From: Clostridiales bacterium
GTDB taxonomy: Bacteria; Bacillota; Clostridia; Lachnospirales; WQUN01
Direction of reading: 5' to 3'
DNA length: 15,291 bases
Assembly: GCA_031289625.1 (NCBI GenBank)
Contig: JAITPB010000117.1
Span: 1-15,291 of the forward strand
Shown: positions 6,887 to 13,204 of the stretch, piece by piece
How positions within the stretch are numbered: the first letter of the stretch is position 1
How the letters are laid out: the number at the start of each line of letters is the position of its first letter
Notes under the pieces: model-generated
Database searches by the model: none
Seen by the model: the letters and a program-made list of their open reading frames with translations, nothing else
Told to the model about the DNA's origin: nothing
Made by a program: the position numbers and the translations under genes

Positions 6887-8489
6887 GGCAAAGCATGTTT
6901 TTGTAACAGGAGGCGTTGTGTCAGGACTGGGCAAGGGCATCACCGCCGCGTCTTTGGGGAGGCTTCTCAAGGCGCGGGGCTTGAAGGTGGCCGCGCAGAA
7001 ACTGGATCCGTATATGAACGTGGATCCCGGCACCATGAACCCTTACCAGCACGGAGAGGTTTTCGTCACGGACGACGGCGCGGAGACAGACTTGGACTTG
7101 GGGCATTATGAGCGTTTTATTGACGAGAACCTGACGAGGTATTCCAACCTGACATCGGGCAGAGTTTATTTCAATGTGCTTTCCAAGGAACGCGGCGGCG
7201 GTTATTTAGGCCAGACGGTTCAGGTCATCCCTCACATCACGGACGAAATCAAAGAATTTATTTACCGCGGCGCGGAAGGCGCGGACGTACTAATCACAGA
7301 AATCGGCGGTACAGTGGGCGACATCGAAAGCCAGCCGTTTCTGGAGGCTATCCGGCAGATCTCTTTGGAGATGGGGCGCGGCAACTGCCTGTTCATTCAT
7401 GTCGCTTTGATTCCGTACTTAAAAGGTTCCGGCGAACACAAGTCCAAGCCCGCGCAGCATTCTGTCAAGGAGCTTCGCGCCGTAGGCATTTCGCCGGACA
7501 TTATTGTCGCCCGCGCGGACGAGAGCTTAAACAGTGAAATACTGGCGAAGCTCTCTCTTTTTTGTAATGTGCAGCCAGACTGCGTCATTGAAAATTTAAC
7601 GCTGCCGTGTTTGTACGAAGCGCCGCTCATGCTGCGCAAAAATGGCCTGGATACAGTGGTCTGCCGCGAGCTGTCCCTGACGACGCGCCAGCCGGATTTG
7701 TCTGAATGGGAGGCGATGACAGCGCGGATTGCCGCGCGCAAAGAAGTGGTGACGATGGCTATCGTCGGCAAATACGTCCGTCTGCATGACGCGTACCTGT
7801 CGGTAATTGAGGCGCTGCATCACGCGGGCTACGGAAAAGGCGCGGACATTCAGATCCTCTGGATTGACAGCGAATGCGTGACCCGCGACAACGCCGCCCG
7901 GTTGCTGCGCGGCGCACAGGGCGTACTGGTGCCGGGCGGTTTTGGAGATCGCGGCATTGAGGGCATGATTAGCGCGTGCGAATACGCGCGGGAAAATCAA
8001 GTTCCCTACTTCGGGCTGTGCCTGGGGATGCACACCGCGGTGATTGAATTCGCGCGGAACGTCTGCGGGTTGGAAAAAGCGAATTCCACTGAGATCAACA
8101 GCCAAACCCCGCATCCGGTGATTGACCTCATGGCGAATCAAAACGGAATCGCCAATTTGGGCGGTACCATGAGGCTGGGCGCTTATCCGTGCAAAGTGAC
8201 GCCGGACACGGCCTTGTGGCGGGCATACGCGGCTGAACTCATCAGCGAGCGGCACCGGCACCGATATGAGTTTAACAACGCATACCGGCAGACGATGACG
8301 GACGCGGGGCTGATCCTCTCCGGCCTGTCGCCGGATGGATTGCTGGTGGAAGCGATAGAACTCGTGGATCATCCGTTTTTTGCCGGCGTGCAGTTTCATC
8401 CGGAATTTAAGAGCCGGCCGAATAAACCGCATCCACTGTTTTCGGCGTTTGTGGAAGCGGCCTGTGCCGCGGCAGCGCGGGCTGGATAG
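6879..8489 (+). CDS. pyrG: CTP synthase
   Basis: A 536-residue enzyme that makes CTP from UTP, ATP and glutamine. The synthetase half starts with the P-loop VTGGVVSGLGKGITAAS and continues with KLDPYMNVDPGTMNPYQHGE and EIGGTVGDIES. The C-terminal class I glutaminase half has the nucleophile Cys381 in GLCLGMH and the His507-Pro-Glu509 segment in FHPEF. I prefer TTG 6879, giving MSKAKHVFVTGG, with GAGGGAG (6863-6869) nine bases upstream. TTG 6861 or 6873 would be in frame but lie before or too near this ribosome-binding site. It overlaps dapF by 8 bp. Its place after glutamate synthase is notable because it consumes glutamine and releases glutamate. Confidence 0.96.
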   Translation: MSKAKHVFVTGGVVSGLGKGITAASLGRLLKARGLKVAAQKLDPYMNVDPGTMNPYQHGEVFVTDDGAETDLDLGHYERFIDENLTRYSNLTSGRVYFNVLSKERGGGYLGQTVQVIPHITDEIKEFIYRGAEGADVLITEIGGTVGDIESQPFLEAIRQISLEMGRGNCLFIHVALIPYLKGSGEHKSKPAQHSVKELRAVGISPDIIVARADESLNSEILAKLSLFCNVQPDCVIENLTLPCLYEAPLMLRKNGLDTVVCRELSLTTRQPDLSEWEAMTARIAARKEVVTMAIVGKYVRLHDAYLSVIEALHHAGYGKGADIQILWIDSECVTRDNAARLLRGAQGVLVPGGFGDRGIEGMISACEYARENQVPYFGLCLGMHTAVIEFARNVCGLEKANSTEINSQTPHPVIDLMANQNGIANLGGTMRLGAYPCKVTPDTALWRAYAAELISERHRHRYEFNNAYRQTMTDAGLILSGLSPDGLLVEAIELVDHPFFAGVQFHPEFKSRPNKPHPLFSAFVEAACAAAARAG

Positions 8490-8521
8490 GATGAAAGAAG
8501 AGAAAGAGAAGGGATAGAGAA

Positions 8522-9745
8522 ATGATTTTAAATAAAAATTATTTAAATTTACAGGACAGTTATCTTTTCGTGACGATAGAGCAAAAAGTCAGCGCGTTTC
8601 AGCGGACCCATCCGGACGCGCGGATCATCCGGCTGGGCATCGGCGATGTCACGCGTCCACTGGCGCCCGCCGTCGTGGAAGCCATGAAAAACGCGGCGGC
8701 GGAAATGTCAGCCGCGAAAACCTTTCGCGGGTATCGATCGGATCGGGGTTATGAATTTTTACGGGAGGCCATTGGCGGTTATTACGCCGCAAAGGGCGTG
8801 GCACTGGACATTTCGGAGATTTTTATCAGCGACGGCGCGAAAAGCGACGCAGGCAACATATTGGATATTTTCGCTGCGGAGAACCGCGCGCTGATCCCCG
8901 ATCCCGTATATCCGGTATATGTGGACACGAACGTCATGGCCGGACGCGATATTTTTTATCTTTCCGGAAATGAGAGCAACGGGTTTCTGCCGCTGCCGGA
9001 CGCGAGCCAAAAAGCGGATATTATTTATTTATGCTCGCCCAACAATCCAACAGGCGCGGTTTACGATCGAGCGCAGCTGAAAAATTGGGTGGATTACGCA
9101 CGGGAAAATGACGCGATCATTTTGTTTGACGCCGCGTATGAAATTTTTGCCGGCGGCGCGAACCTGCCCAGCAGTATTTATCAAATCCCCGGCGCAGAGG
9201 AATGCGCCATTGAGTTTTGTTCATTTTCCAAAACCGCCGGCTTTACAGGCGTCCGGTGCGGCTATACAATCGTGCCGCTCAAATTAAAACGGAAAGTGGA
9301 CGGCGCGGACATTGCGGTAAACGATCTGTGGCTGCGCCGCCAGACCACCAAGTTCAACGGCGTTTCTTACATTACGCAGCGCGGCGCCGAAGCGGTTTTT
9401 TCCCAGGAAGGCTTTCGTCAGGTGCAGGAGAACATCGCCTATTACCAGGAAAACGCCAAAATCATCGCGGCCGCGCTTACGGATCTGAATATATGGTTTA
9501 CCGGCGGCGAACATTCCCCGTATGTCTGGCTGAAATGCCCGGACGATCGTCCGGACAAATGTCCGGGCGATCGCTCCAGCTGGGATTTTTTTGATCGTCT
9601 GCTGACGACGGCGCATGTGGTTGGCACGCCCGGCGCGGGATTCGGCGCGAGCGGGGAAGGGTACTTCCGACTGTCCGCCTTTGGAGAGAGAGACGATATG
9701 ATCGAGGCGGCGCGAAGGATAAAAGAAAATATAAATATTTGGTAG
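8522..9745 (+). CDS. dapL: LL-diaminopimelate aminotransferase
   Basis: A 407-residue class I/II PLP aminotransferase that makes LL-diaminopimelate directly from tetrahydrodipicolinate with glutamate as amino donor, bypassing the succinylated or acetylated intermediates. DapL features include the IIRLGIGDVTRPL opening, FRGYRSDRGYEFLREAI, SDGAKSDAGNI, YLCSPNNPTGAVY, DAAYEIF, the PLP lysine Lys237 in SFSKTAGFTGVRCGY, and GTPGAGFGASGEGYFRLSAFG. An extra segment, DDRPDKCP (341-348), lies between WLKCP and the normal GxxSSWDFF, and is encoded by palindromic DNA (9542-9565). The family is near 400-410 residues, so the overall length is ordinary. It follows pyrG by 32 bp of purine-rich sequence containing AGAAGGGA. 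It supplies DapF in the same transcription unit and draws on glutamate made by the upstream genes. Confidence 0.94.
   Translation: MILNKNYLNLQDSYLFVTIEQKVSAFQRTHPDARIIRLGIGDVTRPLAPAVVEAMKNAAAEMSAAKTFRGYRSDRGYEFLREAIGGYYAAKGVALDISEIFISDGAKSDAGNILDIFAAENRALIPDPVYPVYVDTNVMAGRDIFYLSGNESNGFLPLPDASQKADIIYLCSPNNPTGAVYDRAQLKNWVDYARENDAIILFDAAYEIFAGGANLPSSIYQIPGAEECAIEFCSFSKTAGFTGVRCGYTIVPLKLKRKVDGADIAVNDLWLRRQTTKFNGVSYITQRGAEAVFSQEGFRQVQENIAYYQENAKIIAAALTDLNIWFTGGEHSPYVWLKCPDDRPDKCPGDRSSWDFFDRLLTTAHVVGTPGAGFGASGEGYFRLSAFGERDDMIEAARRIKENINIW
9542..9565. repeat. Palindromic 24-bp in-frame insertion within dapL
   Basis: The segment includes a perfect 12-bp palindrome (GGACGATCGTCC, 9541-9552). It then runs into an inverted repeat with 7-bp arms and a two-base centre, CCGGACAAATGTCCGG (9551-9566). 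It adds eight residues relative to what I recall of DapL proteins. The 15-mer within it (9552-9566) recurs at 3505-3519. It can also be read as an imperfect tandem duplication, since 9536-9549 and 9560-9573 match at 12 of 14 positions. Confidence 0.55.
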
Positions 9746-9751
9746 TTATGC

Positions 9752-9787
9752 AAAAAACTCCCTGTGATTCACGGGAGTTTTTATTTT
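9752..9787. terminator. Bidirectional terminator between dapL and the converging gene
   Basis: The hairpin has AAAAACTCCC on the left and GGGAGTTTTT on the right, with a small inner GTG/CAC pairing. Its T-run continues on the plus strand (TTTATTTTTT), and the A-run on the left gives a T-run on the minus strand. It lies 7 bp after the dapL stop and just beyond the stop of the minus-strand gene at 9796, so it can serve both. Confidence 0.88.
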
Positions 9788-9795
9788 TTATGTTT

Positions 9796-10986
9796 TTACA
9801 AGAGAAAAGAGAAGGCTGGCCCCAGTACAATATCTGACCACTCCGCCAGGTATTGCTGCAATTTAATGGCGTCAATTGTGTTGATTACGCCATCATGCTT
9901 TACGTCCGCGGCTTCCCGCTCGTCTTCCGTCAATACCACGCTCGTCCATCCGGCAAGATATTGCGTCAACTTGATTCCGTCTTTAAGGTTGACTTCCCCG
10001 TCGCTGTAGATATCGCCGTATAGAACCATTTTGTTTTTGATGGCGGCAACGCCGCTTATCAAGGCGAGGCTGATCGGTTCATGTTTGTCATTGGCAATGC
10101 TGGAAGGCGCACATGTCAAAGTCAAGGGAATATCGCCGCCCGGCAATCCTTCTTTTACCTGAAACCGCACTGTATATAAAACGCCGTTATCTGTTATATT
10201 GGAGATATTGGCCCAGTGTGCAGTGATGAAGGCCAGATTGGATAGATCCGCATCAGGCTCATTCAGGTTAGAGTTGATCGTTTGCACCCAAGGCTCAGGC
10301 GTGAGGGAGACGGGCGTCAGCTTTGTGTTGTCAAACCATAACTCCAGCGTGAAGCCGGCAATGCCTGGGTTATTCTCCATAAAAACCGGTACGTCTGCGA
10401 AGCCGCCCGGCTTCGCCATCACAGATCCAGCCACAATGGCGCCTTTATCGATATTGTCCAGATCACTATCTTCCAGCTTTAAATTCTGCGGATAGAAGAT
10501 AAAAGAACCGCCGCTGATCCATGGACTTTCTGGACCGTTCAGCGCAAGGCCGCGCTCACGCCAGCCAATAACGTCGTCTGGGGATACGATGGAGTTGTTG
10601 TAACAATAAAGATTCTGCAAGGAAATGTTGGCCGAGATGTCTAGGGCGGTCAGTTGATTGCCAGAGCAATACAGTGTCTCAAGCCCTGTAAAATATTCTA
10701 TCCCTGTTAAATCCGCAATATTCATTTCAGATACATCCAATTTAATTTGGCTGGCTGTAATCTCTTTATCGCTGTCGGTAAAAGGACTTTCGTCAGTTTT
10801 ATCTTCACCTGTAATTTCTAGTACCGCTTGTCGAAAATTCACATCTGGAAACACTTCGGCGTAAGTCAGCTCCGCAGCCTTCACGGCATGTGTAAATGGC
10901 GCCAAAGGAAGCGCCTGAAGCATAAACGGCAGTGCGGCTGCCAGCCGCAAAGCGGCCCGCCCGAATGCCTTTTTGAAACTTGACAT
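9796..10986 (-). CDS. Secreted leucine-rich repeat protein with cohesin-like and dockerin domains
   Basis: A 396-residue exported protein. A signal peptide occupies about residues 1-38, with a basic start (SSFKKAFGRAALR), a hydrophobic core and a likely cleavage near AVKAA. A short leucine-rich region follows (about 92-131: LTGIEYFTGLETLYCSGN, LTALDISANISLQNLYCYNN). Residues 185-317 look like a cohesin: alternating strands, AGFTLELWFDNTKLTPVSL, GVLYTVRFQVKEG and a closing SGVAAI. Residues 323-386 form a type I dockerin with two calcium-loop repeats, D325-I-Y-S-D-G-x5-D336 and D361-V-K-H-D-G-x5-D372, each followed by the IKLxQYLA helix. Such modules assemble extracellular protein complexes. 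The start ATG is supported by GGGGGG just upstream and by its own promoter. It stands alone and convergent to dapL. Its codon use seems more AT-tolerant than the flanking operons, which may indicate acquisition. No catalytic domain is visible. Confidence 0.85.
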   Translation of the reverse strand: MSSFKKAFGRAALRLAAALPFMLQALPLAPFTHAVKAAELTYAEVFPDVNFRQAVLEITGEDKTDESPFTDSDKEITASQIKLDVSEMNIADLTGIEYFTGLETLYCSGNQLTALDISANISLQNLYCYNNSIVSPDDVIGWRERGLALNGPESPWISGGSFIFYPQNLKLEDSDLDNIDKGAIVAGSVMAKPGGFADVPVFMENNPGIAGFTLELWFDNTKLTPVSLTPEPWVQTINSNLNEPDADLSNLAFITAHWANISNITDNGVLYTVRFQVKEGLPGGDIPLTLTCAPSSIANDKHEPISLALISGVAAIKNKMVLYGDIYSDGEVNLKDGIKLTQYLAGWTSVVLTEDEREAADVKHDGVINTIDAIKLQQYLAEWSDIVLGPAFSFLL

Positions 10987-11065
10987 AAAAAACCCCCCAT
11001 TCTTTGTTGTCTTCCCGGCATTCCGCGCCTAAGGAATTTTGAAGCTCTATCGCTTAATTTGCTAA

Positions 11066-11094
11066 ATTCTAACATCGAATGCAATATATGTCAA
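11066..11094 (-). promoter_or_regulatory. Sigma-A promoter of the LRR-cohesin-dockerin gene
   Basis: On the minus strand TTGACA (11094-11089) is followed by a 17-bp spacer and TAGAAT (11071-11066). The transcript would begin near 11059, leaving a leader of about 70 nt with GGGGGG just before the start codon. This leader contains a small hairpin (ATTCC/GGAAT, 11019-11036). Confidence 0.78.
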
Positions 11095-11227
11095 CACAGA
11101 ATATCAAAAATCCCTATAAAATCTTTCAGACGGAGCCTAGCAGTCATCCTTTCCAAATTTGAAATGATTTAACACATGAACAGCGTTTTCCGCCTAGCAC
11201 GCTGACCGCTGCTTTTCAATATTTATC

Positions 11228-11256
11228 TTGAATTAACCTGCTAGAACGTATATAAT
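11228..11256 (+). promoter_or_regulatory. Sigma-A promoter of nfeD-floA
   Basis: TTGAAT (11228-11233) is followed by a 17-bp spacer and a consensus TATAAT (11251-11256). The start site would lie near 11263, about 30 nt before the nfeD ATG, with AGGGGGAG at 11279-11286 as the ribosome-binding site. Confidence 0.78.
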
Positions 11257-11293
11257 GTAATATGAAGAAAGAATTTTTAAGGGGGAGAGCGGA

Positions 11294-11770
11294 ATGGCTA
11301 TGTTAATGATAATCATTATTATGGGGATTGTCGCGGCCGGGCTTTTATGCGTGGAACTGTTCATACCCGGTTTCGGTGTATGCGGCGTGCTTGGATTGAT
11401 TTTGCTGATAGCTTCCGCCGCGCTGATAGCGCTAAACGTGCCGTTTGGCATTGGGCTGGCAGTTTTGGAACTGGGTGCTGTGGGGGGCGGCGCGGCCTTT
11501 TTCGCCTGTCGGTTTTTTTCCAGCAAGCAGATCAACAGCAAACTGATCCTGCATGAAACACTGAACATGGACAATGACGGCATCGGAGATCTCCAGCACA
11601 TGATAGGCAAAGAAGGCGTTTCCAGAACGCCTCTCAAACCTATAGGCGTGGTGGATTTTAACGGCGTCAGCGTGGAGGCCGCTTCCGACGGGCCATACAT
11701 CGCCGAGCGCCAGAAAGTCAAAGTGACCGCGATCGAAAAGCGTAAAATTATCGTGAAGCAAATCAACTGA
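11294..11770 (+). CDS. NfeD-like membrane protein (short form)
   Basis: A 158-residue protein with hydrophobic segments at about 2-24, 28-48 and 50-72, then a soluble C-terminal OB-fold. The OB-fold is marked by IGKEGVSRTPLKPIGVVDFNG and ERQKVKVTAIEKRKIIVKQ. The membrane part has the NfeD pattern of a glycine-rich turn, ELFIPGFGVCGVLGLI. Short NfeD proteins lack the N-terminal ClpP-like protease domain of the long form and are nearly always encoded beside a flotillin or stomatin, as here (floA, 32 bp downstream). They are thought to act with the flotillin in membrane organisation. The start is supported by AGGGGGAG eight bases upstream and by the promoter at 11228. Confidence 0.9.
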   Translation: MAMLMIIIIMGIVAAGLLCVELFIPGFGVCGVLGLILLIASAALIALNVPFGIGLAVLELGAVGGGAAFFACRFFSSKQINSKLILHETLNMDNDGIGDLQHMIGKEGVSRTPLKPIGVVDFNGVSVEAASDGPYIAERQKVKVTAIEKRKIIVKQIN

Positions 11771-11802
11771 ATTTGAGAGGGCCACTTTAGGAGGTTTTTG
11801 GC

Positions 11803-12828
11803 ATGTATGAAAGCGTTCAGGCGATCCAGACGATTATCACTCTTTTGATCGTCGTTGGCGTCATTGTTCTTTTATCGATCTTTTTCAGCTTTGTGCCCAT
11901 CGGCCTGTGGATATCCGCCATGGCCGCCGGCGTCTCCATCAATATATTCACATTGATTGGTATGCGTTTGAGAAGAGTAAGGCCGGATCGGATTATCCGT
12001 CCGCTGATCAAAGTATCTAAAGCGGGTCTGCCCATTTCCATCAATCAATTGGAGTCGCACTTTCTTTCCGGCGGGCGCGTGGACAATCTGGTGGACGCTC
12101 TGATCGCCGCACAGCGCGCGGGGCTGGATTTGACGTTTGAAAAAGCGGCGGCGATAGACTTGGCGGGTCGGGATCTGTTTGAGGCTGTGCGCATGAGCGT
12201 CACGCCCAAAGTAATTGAAACGCCGTGGATCTCCGCGGTGGCCATCAACGGCATTGAAGTGAAAGTTATTGCGCGCGTAACGGTGCGCACTGATTTACAA
12301 AGGCTGGTCGGCGGCGCGGGCGAAGCGACAATCATCGCGCGTGTGGGCGAAGGCATCGTCACGACGGTGGGTTCGTCACAGAGCCACAAAGAAGTTTTGG
12401 AGAACCCCGATCGAATCTCGCAGACCGTGTTGAGCAAGGGTTTAGATTCCGGCACGGCGTTTGAGATTCTTTCGATTGACATCGCGGATGTGGACGTGGG
12501 CCGCAATATCGGCGCCAGCCTCCAAATCGAGCAAGCGGAAGCCGATAAGCAAATCGCACAGGCCAAGGCGGAAGAGCGCCGTGTGGTCGCTATCGCCAAG
12601 GAGCAGGAAATGAAAGCGGCTGTCGTGGAAAAACGCGCCTTTGTTGTGGAAGCGGAAGCGCAAGTGCCCATGGCGATTGCGGACGCATTGCGAAGCGGCA
12701 ATTTAGGCGTGATGGATTATTACAACCTGGAAAACAAGAAAGCGGATACCAAGATGCGTGAAAGTTTAAGCGGGCTGAACATTGATATTAATGCCAAAGC
12801 CAGCGACAATCAGCGGGGGCGGGAGTAA
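11803..12828 (+). CDS. floA: Flotillin-like protein FloA
   Basis: A 341-residue membrane scaffold protein of the FloA/YqfA family, organiser of functional membrane microdomains in Firmicutes. Residues 7-54 form a hydrophobic hairpin anchoring it to the membrane (IQTIITLLIVVGVIVLLSIF and IGLWISAMAAGVSINIF). The conserved start of the cytoplasmic part is RIIRPLIKVSKAGLPISINQLESHFLSGG written in shorter pieces: RPLIKVSKAGL, then the INQLESHFLSGG motif. A band-7 (PHB) domain follows (about 115-235). An EA-rich coiled coil comes next (about 238-290: QAEADKQIAQAKAEERR and onward), then the DYYNLENKKADTKMRESL tail. AGGAGG stands upstream of ATG 11803. It is co-transcribed with nfeD and ends at a terminator. 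Length and motifs match full-length family members. Confidence 0.95.
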   Translation: MYESVQAIQTIITLLIVVGVIVLLSIFFSFVPIGLWISAMAAGVSINIFTLIGMRLRRVRPDRIIRPLIKVSKAGLPISINQLESHFLSGGRVDNLVDALIAAQRAGLDLTFEKAAAIDLAGRDLFEAVRMSVTPKVIETPWISAVAINGIEVKVIARVTVRTDLQRLVGGAGEATIIARVGEGIVTTVGSSQSHKEVLENPDRISQTVLSKGLDSGTAFEILSIDIADVDVGRNIGASLQIEQAEADKQIAQAKAEERRVVAIAKEQEMKAAVVEKRAFVVEAEAQVPMAIADALRSGNLGVMDYYNLENKKADTKMRESLSGLNIDINAKASDNQRGRE

Positions 12829-12850
12829 GTCCGCCTCATTCATATTCGGT

Positions 12851-12878
12851 AAAGCGGCTGCCAAGCCGCTTTTTTTTA
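12851..12878 (+). terminator. Intrinsic terminator after floA
   Basis: AAGCGGC (12852-12858) pairs with GCCGCTT (12865-12871) around a six-base loop, followed by a run of Ts through 12877. It lies 23 bp after the floA stop and separates nfeD-floA from feoAB. Confidence 0.92.
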
Positions 12879-12946
12879 TGGAACGCGATTTTTACGCCCC
12901 TCATATAGTGTAAAGAAGCATATCTAAATGAAATGAGGAGAGGCGT

Positions 12947-13204
12947 ATGGATGAAAAAGTGATACCGCTCCAAAAAATTCCCATCGGCGCAAAAGCCAAA
13001 GTCAAAACATTGCTGTCTATGGGCAGCGTCCGCGGCCGACTGCAGGACATCGGACTGATTGAAGGAACCGTTGTCGAGTGTCTGCAAAAAAGCCCAGCGG
13101 GCGATCCCATCGCCTATCTGATCCGCGGCGCGGTCATCGCGCTTCGGTCTGAAGAATCTTCAAAAATTCTCGTTGAAAGCTGTGATGGGTATGTCCACGT
13201 CTAA
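12947..13204 (+). CDS. feoA: Ferrous iron transport protein A
   Basis: An 85-residue FeoA of the usual small SH3-like form. Recognisable are the IPLQKIPIGAKAKVKTL-type opening (IPLQKIPIGAKAKV), then GRLQDIGLIEGTVVEC, the most typical FeoA segment, and a final IRGAVIALRSEES strand. FeoA is a cytoplasmic accessory required for FeoB-mediated Fe(II) uptake, possibly acting on its GTPase domain. ATG 12947 has GAGGAGAGG upstream. The 3' end overlaps feoB by about 20 bp, so the two are translated together. I found no convincing Fur or DtxR box in the 118-bp gap from floA. Confidence 0.93.
   Translation: MDEKVIPLQKIPIGAKAKVKTLLSMGSVRGRLQDIGLIEGTVVECLQKSPAGDPIAYLIRGAVIALRSEESSKILVESCDGYVHV

Larger units (their letters stand above)
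10987..11293. other. Divergent intergenic region, 307 bp
   Basis: The region is clearly more AT-rich than the genes around it. It holds the leader and promoter of the minus-strand gene (10987-11094) and the promoter and ribosome-binding site of nfeD (11228-11293). Between them, 11095-11227 has no convincing open frame or RNA gene. It contains an 8-bp direct repeat (GCCTAGCA at 11135 and 11192) and a weak inverted CAGCG/CGCTG pair, neither of which I can assign. Confidence 0.6.

Noticed and set aside
7596..8432. Minus-strand open frame of 278 codons opposite pyrG
   Set aside because: It lies entirely opposite the glutaminase half of CTP synthase, has no ribosome-binding site or motifs, and its codon periodicity follows pyrG.
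10881..11084. Minus-strand open frame of 67 codons overlapping the start of the cohesin-dockerin gene
   Set aside because: It overlaps the well-supported signal peptide region in another frame, and its start would lie upstream of the predicted transcription start.
12881..12946. Possible promoter or iron-regulator box before feoA
   Set aside because: TATAGT at 12904 has no acceptable -35 partner, and no Fur- or DtxR-type inverted repeat is visible. A promoter must exist, but I cannot place it.
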